The notes under the pieces: generated by a model
The model's database searches: none
What the model saw: the letters and a program-made list of their open reading frames with translations, nothing else
What the model was told of the DNA's origin: nothing
Origin: Variovorax terrae
Lineage (GTDB): Bacteria > Pseudomonadota > Gammaproteobacteria > Burkholderiales > Burkholderiaceae_C
Direction: 5' to 3'
Assembly (NCBI RefSeq): GCF_022809125.1
Contig: NZ_JALGBI010000003.1
Coordinates: 248,001 to 312,000, forward strand
DNA: 64,000 nt
In this document: in pieces, positions 1-8,938 of the stretch
How the letters are laid out: the number at the start of each line of letters is the position of its first letter
Position numbering within the stretch: the first letter of the stretch is position 1
Position numbers and translations under genes: made by a program

Positions 1-1
1 C

Positions 2-316
2 GCGCTCGGCGTGACCTCGCCGCGCCGCTCGCCTCTGCTGCCCGAGGTGCCCACCATCGCGCAGGCCGGCGTGCCGGGCTACGACGTGGAAGGCTGGTTC
101 GGCCTGTTCGCGCCGGCCGCCGTGCCCCGCCCCATCGTCTTGCGCCTGAACGAGGAAGTGGTGCGCATCCTCAAGGACCCCAAGGTCAAGGAACAGCTGC
201 TGGCCCAGGGCGCGGAGCCGATCGGCGACACGCCCGACGCCTTCGCCGCCTTCGTGAAGAAGGAACACGACCGCTGGGCCCGGATCATCCGCGACACCGG
301 CATCACCCTGCAGTAA
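2..316 (+). CDS. Bug/TctC-family tripartite tricarboxylate transporter substrate-binding protein, C-terminal part
   Basis: The reading frame is open from the left edge of the window and ends with TAA, so only the last ~104 residues are present. The segment LGVTSPRRSPLLPEVPTIAQ followed by GYDVEGWFGLFAPA matches the conserved C-terminal half of Bug-type (TctC) periplasmic receptors, which bind small carboxylates or related solutes for TTT transporters or act as orphan receptors. Bug genes often precede amidase or dehydrogenase genes, as here. The ligand cannot be told from this fragment. Confidence 0.85.
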   Translation, partial: ALGVTSPRRSPLLPEVPTIAQAGVPGYDVEGWFGLFAPAAVPRPIVLRLNEEVVRILKDPKVKEQLLAQGAEPIGDTPDAFAAFVKKEHDRWARIIRDTGITLQ

Positions 317-344
317 CCCGAACAAGACACCGATACGCTCCCGG

Positions 345-1631
345 ATGACCCCCGCCAACCATCTCTCCGCCCTCGACGCCGCCCGCGCCATCGAGGCCGG
401 CACCCTCAGCAGCGAGGCCCTGGTGCGGGCCTGCCTGGCCCGCATCGCCGAACGCAACGCCGACGTGCGGGCCTTCACGGCCGTGGACGAGGCCACCGCG
501 CTGCAGCACGCCCGCGAGGCCGACCGCGCCGCCACCGGCCCGCTGCGCGGCCTCCCGTTCGCCGTCAAGGACGTGATCGAGACCGCCGACTACCCCACGG
601 CCTACGGCTCGCCGATCTACGCCGGCCACCGCCCGCGCCTGGACGCCGCCTGCGTGGCGAGCGCCCGCGAGCGCGGCGCCGTGGTGCTGGGCAAGCTCGC
701 CACCAGCGAGTTCGCCACCCAGACCCCGAGCGACACGCGCAACCCGCTGAACCTCGGCCACACGCCGGGCGGCTCCTCCAGCGGCTCGGCCGCCGCCGTG
801 GCCGACTTCATGGTGCCGGTGGCCTTCGGCACGCAGACCACGGCCTCCATCGTGCGGCCCGCCGCCTACTGCGGCGTGGTCGGCTACAAGCCCACCTTCG
901 GCTTCTTCAACAGCGCCGGGCTCAAGCCGCTGAGCCCCGGGCAGGACACCCTCGGCCTGCTCGCACGCAGCGTGGCCGACGCCGCCTTCTTCGGCTTCGG
1001 CCTGCACGGCGCCCGGCTCGCTGACACGCCCGACCTGCGGCCGCGCCTGGCCGTGTGCCAGTCGCGCCAATGGGCGCACGCGCGCCCGGAGATGGCACAG
1101 GCCATCGAGCAGCTCGCGGCCGATGCCGAGCGCCAGGGCGCCAGCGTGCAGCGCATCACGCTGCCCGCCGACATCGAAGACCTGGTAGAGATGCAGGCGC
1201 GGCTGTTCGCCTTCGAGGCGCGCCAGTCGCTGGCCCACGAACGCCTGCACCACAGCGCGCAGTTCAGTCCGCGACTGCAGCGGCGCCTTGACGGCGGACT
1301 CGGCATCACGCCGCAGGACTACCTGGAGATGCGCCGGCGCGCGGCCCGGGGTCGCCGGCAGATCCAGGCCCTGTTCGCCGACGTCGACGCCCTGCTCTAC
1401 CCGCCGGCCGAGGGCGAGGCCGACGCCGGGCTGGCCGACTCGGGCTCGCCACGCTTCGGCGCGCTCTGGAGCCTGCTGCACCTGCCCTGCGTCTCGCTGC
1501 CCATCGCGCGCGGCCCGCATGGCCTGCCCCTGGGCACGCAGGTGATCGGCGCCTACGGCGACGACGCACGCCTGCTGGCCGTGGCGGGCTTCGTCAGCCG
1601 GGCGGCCGCGGCGCGCTGGAACGGCGGCTGA
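345..1631 (+). CDS. amidase, amidase-signature family
   Basis: A 428-residue amidase-signature hydrolase. The Ser-cisSer-Lys triad can be placed: Lys75 in FAVKDV, cis-Ser144 in the PGGSSSGSAAAVA loop, and nucleophile Ser168 in TTASIVRPAAYCG. The 69- and 24-residue spacings match malonamidase E2. The family hydrolyses carboxamides; residues around the nucleophile (TTAS rather than the usual TGGS) suggest a substrate other than glutaminyl-tRNA, and length fits small-molecule amidases rather than GatA. The start ATG lies 28 bp after the upstream Bug-type gene with no strong ribosome binding site, so the two are probably co-transcribed. It converges on the aldehyde dehydrogenase gene. Confidence 0.88.
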   Translation: MTPANHLSALDAARAIEAGTLSSEALVRACLARIAERNADVRAFTAVDEATALQHAREADRAATGPLRGLPFAVKDVIETADYPTAYGSPIYAGHRPRLDAACVASARERGAVVLGKLATSEFATQTPSDTRNPLNLGHTPGGSSSGSAAAVADFMVPVAFGTQTTASIVRPAAYCGVVGYKPTFGFFNSAGLKPLSPGQDTLGLLARSVADAAFFGFGLHGARLADTPDLRPRLAVCQSRQWAHARPEMAQAIEQLAADAERQGASVQRITLPADIEDLVEMQARLFAFEARQSLAHERLHHSAQFSPRLQRRLDGGLGITPQDYLEMRRRAARGRRQIQALFADVDALLYPPAEGEADAGLADSGSPRFGALWSLLHLPCVSLPIARGPHGLPLGTQVIGAYGDDARLLAVAGFVSRAAAARWNGG

Positions 1632-1676
1632 GGCGGCGCTCCAGTTAGCGCCGGGCCGGCTCGGCCTCGGGGGCGC

Positions 1677-3128
1677 TCAGAACGGGTAGTGCCGCGGCGT
1701 GGTCTGCACCGTGATCCAGCGCAAGTCGGTGAACTCGGCAATGCCGGCCTTGCCGCCGAAACGGCCCCAGCCGCTGGCCTTGACGCCGCCGAAGGGCATC
1801 TGCGCCTCGTCGTGCACCGTGGGGCCGTTGATGTGGCAAATGCCCGATTCGATGCGCCCCGCCACCTGCCAGGCGTGTGCGATGTCCTGGCCGAACACGG
1901 CGGCCGACAGGCCGAACTCGTTGTCGTTGGCGCAGGCCACGGCCTCGTCCACACCGCTCACGCGCACCACGCATTTCACGGGGCCGAAGGTTTCCTCACG
2001 GTAGATGCGCATCCCGGGTGTCACGTGGTCGATCACGGTGGCGGGCATCAGCGTGTTTTCCGCCTTGCCGCCGCACACCAGCTTCGCGCCCTTGGCCAGC
2101 GCGTCGTCGATCAGCGCATTGCAGCGGTCCACGGCCGACTGGTCCACCACCGAGCCCAGCACCACCGGCCCTTTGCGCGGGTCGCCCAGCGGCAGCGCCG
2201 AGGCCTTGGCCGCGAAGCGCTTGACGAATTCATCGGCCACCTGGGCATCCACGATGATGCGTTCGGTGGACATGCAGATTTGCCCGCTGTTGGCGAACGC
2301 ACCGAAGGCGGCGCCATTCACCGCGGCGTCCAGGTCGGCATCGTCCAGCACCAGCAGCGGCGCCTTCCCGCCCAGTTCCAGCACCGTGGGCTTGAGGTAC
2401 TTGGCCGCCGTCTGCGCGATGATGCGGCCCACGTGCGTGGAGCCGGTGAAGTTCACGCGGCGCACCGCCGGGTGGGCCACGATGGCCTCGACCACCGCGC
2501 CCGCATCGGCCGGGGCGTTGGTGAGGTAGTTGACCACGCCATCCGGAAAGCCGGCAGCCTGGAACGACTCGATGATGAGCTGGTGCGTGCGCGGGCACAG
2601 CTCCGAGCCCTTGAGGATCACCGTGTTGCCGCAGGCCAGCGGCGTGGCCACGGCGCGCGTGCCCAGAATGACCGGCGCGTTCCACGGCGCGATGCCCAGC
2701 ACCACGCCCGCGGGCTGGCGCACGCCCATCGCCAGGCTACCCGGCACGTCGGAGGGAATCACCTCGCCGGCCACCTGCGTGGTCAGCGCCGCGGCCTCGC
2801 GCAGCATGTCGGCCGCAAGATGCGCGTTGAAGCCGGCCCACATCGCCGTGGCGCCGGTTTCGGCGCCCATGGCCTCGATGAACTGCGGCGTGCGCGCGTC
2901 CAGCGCGTCGGCCGCCTTGAGCAGCAGCGCGCGGCGTTCGTTGGGGCCGGTCTTGCTCCAGGTCTTGAAGGCGGCGGCCGCGGCCTCCACGGCACGCACC
3001 GCGTCGGCCGGGGTGGCAGCGGGCGCACGCGTGGCCAGGCTGCCGTCGAGCGGGTTCAGGCGGTCGAAGGTGGCGCCGTTGCTGGCGGCCGCGGGCTGGC
3101 CGCCGATCAGCATGGACAGGTTGGACAT
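1677..3128 (-). CDS. NAD(P)-dependent aldehyde dehydrogenase (vanillin/salicylaldehyde dehydrogenase-like)
   Basis: A 483-residue ALDH-superfamily enzyme oxidising an aldehyde to an acid. Visible catalytic residues: Asn150 in APWN, general base Glu251 in LELGGKAP, and nucleophile Cys285 in GQICMSTER. Overall pattern resembles the bacterial aromatic-aldehyde branch (vanillin or salicylaldehyde dehydrogenases), but the substrate is inferred only. An AAGGAGAA site precedes the ATG. It lies 37 bp after livF on the same strand, so it is probably the last gene of the liv operon, coupling uptake to oxidation. Confidence 0.88.
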   Translation of the reverse strand: MSNLSMLIGGQPAAASNGATFDRLNPLDGSLATRAPAATPADAVRAVEAAAAAFKTWSKTGPNERRALLLKAADALDARTPQFIEAMGAETGATAMWAGFNAHLAADMLREAAALTTQVAGEVIPSDVPGSLAMGVRQPAGVVLGIAPWNAPVILGTRAVATPLACGNTVILKGSELCPRTHQLIIESFQAAGFPDGVVNYLTNAPADAGAVVEAIVAHPAVRRVNFTGSTHVGRIIAQTAAKYLKPTVLELGGKAPLLVLDDADLDAAVNGAAFGAFANSGQICMSTERIIVDAQVADEFVKRFAAKASALPLGDPRKGPVVLGSVVDQSAVDRCNALIDDALAKGAKLVCGGKAENTLMPATVIDHVTPGMRIYREETFGPVKCVVRVSGVDEAVACANDNEFGLSAAVFGQDIAHAWQVAGRIESGICHINGPTVHDEAQMPFGGVKASGWGRFGGKAGIAEFTDLRWITVQTTPRHYPF

Positions 3129-3165
3129 GACGGTTCTCCTTGAATGTGTCGTTCATCGATGAAGC

Positions 3166-3876
3166 TCAGGCCTGGCCCAGGTAGGCCTGGCGGATGATGT
3201 CGGAGCGCGCGAGCTCAGGGGCCGGCCCCTGCGCCACCAGCGCGCCGCGCTCCAGCACGTAGCCGCGGTCGGCCACGGCCAGCGCCTTGCGCACGTTCTG
3301 CTCGACCATCAGCACCGTGGTGCCGGCGTCGGCGATGCGCCGCGCGATGGCCAGCAGCTCATCGACCATCTTCGGCGCCAGGCCGAGCGAGGGCTCGTCC
3401 AGCATCAGCAGGCGCGGGCCGCTCATCATGGCGCGGGCCACGGCCACCATCTGCTGCTCGCCGCCGCTCATGGTGCCGGCCAGCTGTTTCGCGCGTTCGC
3501 GCAGCTTGGGGAAGTCGCTGAAGGCCTGCTCCAGCCGGCGCGCGCGCTCGGCCTTGGGGATCAGCCAGCCGCCGAGTTCCAGGTTCTCGGCCACGCTCAT
3601 CTGCGGAAACAGCTGGCGCCCTTCGGCCACCAGCGCCAGGCCGCGTTTCACGGTGCCGCTGGCGTCGCCCAGGGGCAGCGCCGCGCCATCGAGCAGCACC
3701 TCGCCCTGGCGCGGAATCAAGCCGGCCAGCGCCTTGAGCAGCGTGGTCTTGCCCGCGCCGTTGGGGCCAAGGATCACGGTGAGGCCCGGCGCGGCCTCCA
3801 GCGTCAGCTCGCGCAGCACCAAAAAGCCGCCGTAGCCGGCGCTCAGGTGCTTCACCACCAGATGGGCCTGCGTCAT
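3166..3876 (-). CDS. livF: branched-chain amino acid-type ABC transporter, ATP-binding protein LivF
   Basis: A 236-residue ABC ATPase of the HAAT family. Walker A GPNGAGKTT at ~37-45, signature MSGGEQQM, Walker B LLMLDEPSLGLAP, and C-terminal YLGQA are visible. Start chosen at MTQAHLVV because the ATG overlaps the livG stop by 4 bp (ATGA) and the frame upstream is only an open shadow. It powers import with LivG across the LivH/LivM membrane pair. Substrate not necessarily leucine: HAAT systems also import amides, urea and aromatics. Confidence 0.9.
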   Translation of the reverse strand: MTQAHLVVKHLSAGYGGFLVLRELTLEAAPGLTVILGPNGAGKTTLLKALAGLIPRQGEVLLDGAALPLGDASGTVKRGLALVAEGRQLFPQMSVAENLELGGWLIPKAERARRLEQAFSDFPKLRERAKQLAGTMSGGEQQMVAVARAMMSGPRLLMLDEPSLGLAPKMVDELLAIARRIADAGTTVLMVEQNVRKALAVADRGYVLERGALVAQGPAPELARSDIIRQAYLGQA

Positions 3877-4619
3877 GCCGCGGCCTCGCTCATCTCGTCG
3901 CCCAGGTAGGCCTCCACCACCTCGGCGTTGCGCACCACCTCGGCGGGCGTGCCGTCGGCGATCTTGCGGCCCTGGTGCAGCACGATCACGCGCTCCACAT
4001 GGCGCAGCAGCGTGGTCACCGCGTGCTCGATCCACACCACGGCCAGGCCCAGTTCGGCACGCAGCCGGCCGATCAGCCGCGCGATGGCCTCCACCTCGGC
4101 CTCGGTCAGGCCGGCGGCCACCTCGTCGAGCAGCAGCAGGCGCGGCCGCGTGGCCAGCGCCATGCCGATCTCCAGCAGGCGCTGCTGCGAGGGCGTGATG
4201 TCGGCAGCCGGGCGATCGGCCAGCCGCAGCAGGCCGATCAGCGCCAGGATGCTTTCGCCGTCGCGCAGCAGCGCCGGCGCCGCGCGGTGCCGGCCCGCGA
4301 ACTGCAGGCCGAAGTCGATGTTGGCGATCACCGTCATGTCGGCGAACACGCGCGGCGTCTGGAAGGTGCGCGCGATGCCCTGCGCCGCATAGCGGTGCGG
4401 GCCCTGCCCGGCCAGGTCGCGGCCGGCGGCGATCAGCGCACCCGCGCTCGGCGGGATCACGCCCGAGATGGCATTGAAGAAAGTGGTCTTGCCCGCGCCG
4501 TTGGGGCCGATGATGCCCACCAGCTCGCCGGCGTGGAACGCGGCATCGACGCCGTCCACGGCCGTCAGGCCGCCGAAGCGCACCGTGACGCCGCGGGCCT
4601 GCAGCAGCAGCTCAGCCAT
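3873..4619 (-). CDS. livG: branched-chain amino acid-type ABC transporter, ATP-binding protein LivG
   Basis: A 248-residue ABC ATPase, partner of LivF. Walker A GPNGAGKTT at 38-46, Walker B LLLLDEVAAGL, then the His-switch IEHAV are visible. The signature loop is unusual: ITPSQQRLLEI, where LivG proteins normally have LxxGxQRxLEI, so the signature glycine is missing. It overlaps livM by 8 bp and livF by 4 bp. Confidence 0.88.
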   Translation of the reverse strand: MAELLLQARGVTVRFGGLTAVDGVDAAFHAGELVGIIGPNGAGKTTFFNAISGVIPPSAGALIAAGRDLAGQGPHRYAAQGIARTFQTPRVFADMTVIANIDFGLQFAGRHRAAPALLRDGESILALIGLLRLADRPAADITPSQQRLLEIGMALATRPRLLLLDEVAAGLTEAEVEAIARLIGRLRAELGLAVVWIEHAVTTLLRHVERVIVLHQGRKIADGTPAEVVRNAEVVEAYLGDEMSEAAA

Positions 4620-5565
4620 GGCCCGGCCCCTTCGCGCCGCGGCCGGCCAGGCGGCCCAGCATGCCCCAGCGCAGCGAGGCCAGCCCGCCCGGCAGGTACA
4701 GCACCGAAAGGATCAGCAGCAGGCCCAGCGTCATCATGTAGACCTGCGGCAGCTGCAGGCGCAGCGTCTCGGCCAGCAGGCTGAACACCACGGCCGCGAT
4801 CAGCGGGCCCCACAGCGTGGCGGCGCCGCCGATCAGCGCGATCAGCACGGTCTGGAAGCCGATGAAGGGGTTGAACACCGTCACCGGGTCGATGTAGGTC
4901 CAGCGCACGGCCATCGCCGCGCCGACCGCGCCGGCAAAGCCCGCCGTCAGCGCGAAGCCGGCGATCTTCACGAGCTGCGTGTTCACGCCCAGCGTCTGTG
5001 CGCGCTGCTCGTCGGCGCCGATGCCCGCCAGCGCCAGGCCGAAGCGGCTGCGCCGCACGAAGATCGAGGCCAGCACCGCAGCCACTGCGATGCCCAGCAC
5101 CGTGAAGTACACGGTGCCCGACTCCGGCACCGTCATCAGCACCCGGCCCACGGTGCCCGTCACCTGCTTCTCGAAATAGGTCACGGCATGGCGGATCAGC
5201 TCGGTCATGCCGAAGGTCAGCACCGCGAAGTAGGTGCCGCGCAGGTGCAGCACCGCCGCCCCCATCACCAGGGCCACGGCGATGGCCAGCAGCGTGCCCA
5301 GGCCGATGGCCACCAGCCACGGCACCTGGCCCAGCACCAGGGCGCTGGTGTAGGCGCCCAGGCCGAAGAAGGCCGAGGTGGCCAGCGACAAATAGCGCGT
5401 GCTGCCGCAGAACAGGCCCCAGCTCGACGACAGCGCCACGTACATCAGGCAGGTCAGCGCCAGCGAGACCAGGAAGTCGCTGGCCATGAAGGGCACCGTC
5501 AGCGCGGCGGCGCCGAGCACGGCCAGCACGGCGAGGTCGCGCACGAAGGAATCTTTTGATTTCAT
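4612..5565 (-). CDS. livM: branched-chain amino acid-type ABC transporter permease LivM
   Basis: A 317-residue polytopic membrane permease with the LivM pattern: LTCLMYVALSSSWGLFCG, HLRGTYFAVLTFGMTELIR and the EAA-like loop ALAGIGADEQRAQTLGVNT. The start MKSKDSFVRDL was chosen because its ATG overlaps the livH stop as ATGA; the frame stays open further upstream inside livH without meaning. It forms the translocation pore with LivH. Confidence 0.9.
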   Translation of the reverse strand: MKSKDSFVRDLAVLAVLGAAALTVPFMASDFLVSLALTCLMYVALSSSWGLFCGSTRYLSLATSAFFGLGAYTSALVLGQVPWLVAIGLGTLLAIAVALVMGAAVLHLRGTYFAVLTFGMTELIRHAVTYFEKQVTGTVGRVLMTVPESGTVYFTVLGIAVAAVLASIFVRRSRFGLALAGIGADEQRAQTLGVNTQLVKIAGFALTAGFAGAVGAAMAVRWTYIDPVTVFNPFIGFQTVLIALIGGAATLWGPLIAAVVFSLLAETLRLQLPQVYMMTLGLLLILSVLYLPGGLASLRWGMLGRLAGRGAKGPGHG

Positions 5566-6437
5566 TTGGAAAACAGCCCCTTCGGGCGCAGCAGCAGCAC
5601 CGCGATGAACACGCTGTACGACAGCAGCGCCTTGAGCGAAGGGTTGGTGAAGTGCATGCCCAGCGCCTCGACCACGCCCAGCAGCAGGCCGCCCGCGAGC
5701 GCGCCGCTCATGCTGCCGAAGCCGCCCAGCGTGATGACGATCAGCGCCGTCACCGTGTAGGGCTCGCCCATGGCCGGCGTGATGGTGTAGGCCATCGACA
5801 GCAGGCAGCCCGCCACGCCCGACAGGCCCAGGCCGACGCCGAACATCAGCGGATGCAGGCGCTTCGTGTCGATGCCCACCAGCTGCGCGCCGGTGGGCGA
5901 CTGCATCAGCGCGCGCACGCCCTTGCCCAGCAGTGTGAGGCGCAGCAGCGCGATCAGCGCCAGCGAGAACAGCAGCGCCAGGCCGAACACCAGCAGCTTG
6001 TTGGCCGCGAACTGCGCGCCGCCCACCGCCACCGGCGAGGTCAGGTAGTCGTAGCCGCGCAGATCGCCGCCCCACATCCACGAGGCGAAGTTCTGCACCA
6101 GGAACATCAGGCCGAACGCCACCATGAGGCCGCGCGCCTCGAAGATATCGACGTTGGGCGAGGTGGCGGCCAGCCGCCGGAAGCACAGCCGGTGCACCAC
6201 CAGACCCACGGCCATCAGCACCAGGAAAGACACCGGAACCATCGCCAGCGGCGACAGGCCGAGCGTGCTCTGCGCCATCCAGGTGAGGTAGGCGCCCAGC
6301 ATCAGGAACTCGCCATGCGCGATGTTGAGGATGCGCATCAGCCCGTACTGGAGGTTCAGCCCCAGCGCCACCAGCGCATAGATGCCGCCGGTGATCAGGC
6401 CGGAGGCCAGCAGTTCAAGCCAGGCGCCAAGAGACAT
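5562..6437 (-). CDS. livH: branched-chain amino acid-type ABC transporter permease LivH
   Basis: A permease of about 291 residues with typical LivH features: GLITGGIYALVALGLNLQYG, RILNIAHGEFLMLGAY near the N terminus, and LGGFGSMSGALAGGLLLG near the C terminus. The ATG at 6437 (MSLGAWLELL) is preferred; a GTG at 6467 would add ten polar residues. Neither has a clear ribosome binding site. It is separated from livK by ~105 bp holding a palindromic repeat that may attenuate transcription after livK. Confidence 0.88.
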   Translation of the reverse strand: MSLGAWLELLASGLITGGIYALVALGLNLQYGLMRILNIAHGEFLMLGAYLTWMAQSTLGLSPLAMVPVSFLVLMAVGLVVHRLCFRRLAATSPNVDIFEARGLMVAFGLMFLVQNFASWMWGGDLRGYDYLTSPVAVGGAQFAANKLLVFGLALLFSLALIALLRLTLLGKGVRALMQSPTGAQLVGIDTKRLHPLMFGVGLGLSGVAGCLLSMAYTITPAMGEPYTVTALIVITLGGFGSMSGALAGGLLLGVVEALGMHFTNPSLKALLSYSVFIAVLLLRPKGLFSK

Positions 6438-6487
6438 GTTTGAGTTTTGATTCAGGTTCAGTGACACCGCGGAACCGGCTTCGCCGA

Positions 6488-6542
6488 GCCGCTGGTGTCG
6501 CCCCTTGAGGGGAGGCGGCCGCAGGCCGCTTCGGGGGGAGCC
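6488..6542. repeat. palindromic GC-rich intergenic repeat between livK and livH
   Basis: The 55 bp directly after the livK stop contain a CCCCTTGAGGGG palindrome and a GCGGCC-TGC-GGCCGC hairpin ending in a run of G on the plus strand. Nothing is encoded. The core resembles the element inserted in copA near 27.2 kb (CCCCTCGAGGGG). On the RNA of the operon it would form a stable hairpin just past livK, consistent with higher expression of the binding protein than of the membrane genes (inference). Confidence 0.6.
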
Positions 6543-7742
6543 TCACTTCCACGCAGGCTTGGCGGGGTGCAGCTTCGCCGTCGCGATGGACTGCGGCCAC
6601 ACCACCTCGAACTCGCCGTTCTGCCACTGGCCCACGGAACCCGGCGTGGCCGTGTTCTCGCTGCCGGTGAACTTCACGTCGCCGATGAGGGTCTTGTGCG
6701 TGGTCTTGGCCACGTACTCGCGGATCGCCTTGCGGTCCAGGCCGACCTGGCCCACGGCCGCCTGCAGGATCTCCAGCCCGGCCCAGCAGTGGCCGCTGGC
6801 CCAGCGGTCCGGCTCCTTGCCGCCGAACTTCCTGGTGTGCGCGTCGAAGTAGGCCTTGGCGCCGGCGCTGGTCTTGCTGTTCCACGAGCCCATGCCGAGC
6901 ACGCCTTCGGCGCCGGCCGGCGTCATCACGTTCTTGTAGAGCTGGAAGGCCGTGCCCACCGAGGCGTAGAAGAACTTCGGGTTGAGGCCCACCTCCTTGG
7001 CCTGCTTGCTGGCCAGGATGGTGTCGGGCGGGTAGGTGATGCCGATGAAGGCGTCGGGGTTCAGGTCCTTGATGCCGCGCAGCACCGGCGACAGGTCCTT
7101 CACGCCCAGCGGATAGCTCTTGCGCTCCACCACCTGGATGCTGGTGTTCTTGAGCGCGTTGTTGAGCGCGGCGAAGTTCTCCAGGCCGAACAGATCGTCC
7201 ATGTAGACGATGGCCACGGTCTTGGCGCCATTGGCCACCAGCAGGTCGACCAGTGCGTTCATCATGCGGTCGGGCTGCTGCAGCAGCGAGAAGAAGAACG
7301 GCAGGTTCATGTCGATCAGCTTGCGCGACAGCGCCGTGGGCGCCAGCATCGGGTAGCCGAAGCGGTTGGCCAGCGGCGCGATCGCGAAGTTGGCGTTGCT
7401 GCCCCAGGGCGGCAGGATCAGGTCGACCTTGTCGCTGCCCATGAGCTTCTCGTAGGAGCGCACGCAGGTCTCCATCTCGGAGCGGTCGTCGGAGCTGATG
7501 AGTTCGATGGGCCGCTTCGCGCCCTTCACGCTCAGGCCGCCCGCGGCGTTCGCTTGCTCGGCCCACAGCAGGTAGTTGGGCTCCTGGCTGACCTGCGCGC
7601 CCGGCGTCCACGGGCCGGTGCGCGAGATCGCGTAGCCGATGCGCACCGGCGCGGCCTGCGCCAGCAGCCCGGGGGCCACGGAGAGGGCGCCGACCGCGGC
7701 GGCCGCGCCCTTGATCAATCTGCGTCGTGATGGCTGAACCAT
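6543..7742 (-). CDS. livK: branched-chain amino acid-type ABC transporter substrate-binding protein
   Basis: A 399-residue periplasmic binding protein of the Peripla_BP_6/LivJ type. The N terminus SRRRLIKG followed by a hydrophobic stretch and AQA is a twin-arginine signal peptide, an uncommon but known route for such receptors. The mature start APVRIGYAISRTGPWTPG is the family hallmark. An AAGGAGA site 6 bp upstream fixes the ATG. First gene of the liv-aldehyde dehydrogenase operon and divergent from an AraC regulator. Ligand unknown. Confidence 0.88.
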   Translation of the reverse strand: MVQPSRRRLIKGAAAAVGALSVAPGLLAQAAPVRIGYAISRTGPWTPGAQVSQEPNYLLWAEQANAAGGLSVKGAKRPIELISSDDRSEMETCVRSYEKLMGSDKVDLILPPWGSNANFAIAPLANRFGYPMLAPTALSRKLIDMNLPFFFSLLQQPDRMMNALVDLLVANGAKTVAIVYMDDLFGLENFAALNNALKNTSIQVVERKSYPLGVKDLSPVLRGIKDLNPDAFIGITYPPDTILASKQAKEVGLNPKFFYASVGTAFQLYKNVMTPAGAEGVLGMGSWNSKTSAGAKAYFDAHTRKFGGKEPDRWASGHCWAGLEILQAAVGQVGLDRKAIREYVAKTTHKTLIGDVKFTGSENTATPGSVGQWQNGEFEVVWPQSIATAKLHPAKPAWK

Positions 7743-7827
7743 GATGTCTCCTTCGTTGTGCCTTGCCGGGCCTGGGGGCCTGATCTGCGGCGATGGTACG
7801 AAGCGCGGCGCGCCGCCGCTTTGCTGT

Positions 7828-7858
7828 GCGTGCACAAACTGCTTGCCGCAGCGTGCAC
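7828..7858. promoter_or_regulatory. direct repeats GCGTGCAC, candidate AraC-type operator
   Basis: Two identical GCGTGCAC octamers start 23 bp apart (7828 and 7851) in the 215-bp gap between livK and the divergent araC-type gene. AraC-family dimers bind tandem half-sites about two helical turns apart. The binding is inferred. Confidence 0.4.
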
Positions 7859-7957
7859 GCCGGCTCGGGTTAACCCTCAACCCCGCCCCAAGTCAGGTCA
7901 AGCGGCCGCACCCATAATCCGAGCGAACAGCGCAGGAGCATCGATGCAGGACACGCC

Positions 7958-8938
7958 ATGGCCGATCTGAACGTGGTCTCCACCCAGACCGTGGCGCCGC
8001 GCGACCGCCTGCACCTGTGGGGCGACGCGGTCTGGCGCCTGATCGGCGGCTTGCAGTCCGACGCCTTCGGCGACGAGGCTTTCAACGGCCGCATCGTCTC
8101 GGGCCAGGCCGGCTGCCTGAGCCTGTGCCAGCTCGACGTCTCGCGCCACCGCGTGGTGCGCACGCCCTCACTGATCCGCGGCAGCGACCGCGCCTTCCTC
8201 AAAGTCGTCGCGCAGCTCAAGGGCCGCGCCTGCTTCGAGCAGAACGGCCGCCATGTCTGGCTCTCACCGGGCGAATGGAGCGTGTACGACACCACGCAGT
8301 CCTACTCGGTGGCCAACCCCGACAGTGTGCAGCAGATGGTGCTGATGATTCCCAAGGAGCAGATGCCCGAGCGTGGCCTGCGGCTCGATCACCTGATGGT
8401 GCAGCGCTTCAGCGGCAGCAGCGGCGTGTCGCGCCTGGCCTGGAGCACCCTGCTCTCGGCCTTCGACGAACTGCCCGGCATGGCCGCGCCGGTGGCCGAA
8501 GGCGTGGCCGACACGCTGACCCAGCTCGTGCACCTCTCGCTGCTCGAACGCAACGGCAGCGGCACCGCCCTCACCCAGCGCGAGGCGTTGAAGGACCGCA
8601 TCCGCCACTACATCGGCCGCCACCTGGGCGACCCGGGCCTGTCCATCGACCGCATCGCGCAGGCCCTCAACTGCAGCCGCCGGCACCTGTACAACGCCTT
8701 CGGCGGCGAGCACGAAACGCTGGCCGCCTACATCCAGCGCGAGCGGCTGGAGAACTGCGCGCGCGACCTGCGCCGCCCCGCGCTGGCCGCGCGCTCGATC
8801 ACCGAGATCGCGCTGTCCTGGGGCTTCAACAACACCGCGCACTTCAGCCGCGCGTTCCGCGCCCACACCGGCTTCAGCCCGAGCGCCTTCCGCCAGCGGC
8901 CGGCGCATGCGGCGCCGGCCCTGTTGTCGATCAACTAA
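7958..8938 (+). CDS. AraC-family transcriptional regulator
   Basis: A 326-residue regulator with an N-terminal AraC_binding_2-like sensory domain (about 1-200) and a C-terminal double helix-turn-helix: LSIDRIAQALNCSRRHLYNA and ITEIALSWGFNNTAHFSRAF, then HTGFSPSAFR. This architecture is shared with FeaR-type activators of aromatic amine or alcohol degradation. It is divergent from livK, so control of the liv-aldehyde dehydrogenase operon is the simplest inference. Inducer unknown. Confidence 0.88.
   Translation: MADLNVVSTQTVAPRDRLHLWGDAVWRLIGGLQSDAFGDEAFNGRIVSGQAGCLSLCQLDVSRHRVVRTPSLIRGSDRAFLKVVAQLKGRACFEQNGRHVWLSPGEWSVYDTTQSYSVANPDSVQQMVLMIPKEQMPERGLRLDHLMVQRFSGSSGVSRLAWSTLLSAFDELPGMAAPVAEGVADTLTQLVHLSLLERNGSGTALTQREALKDRIRHYIGRHLGDPGLSIDRIAQALNCSRRHLYNAFGGEHETLAAYIQRERLENCARDLRRPALAARSITEIALSWGFNNTAHFSRAFRAHTGFSPSAFRQRPAHAAPALLSIN

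Noticed and set aside
5566..6186. N-terminal extension of livM into livH
   Set aside because: The frame is open upstream, but the ATGA overlap and homologous start at MKSKDSF mark the true start.
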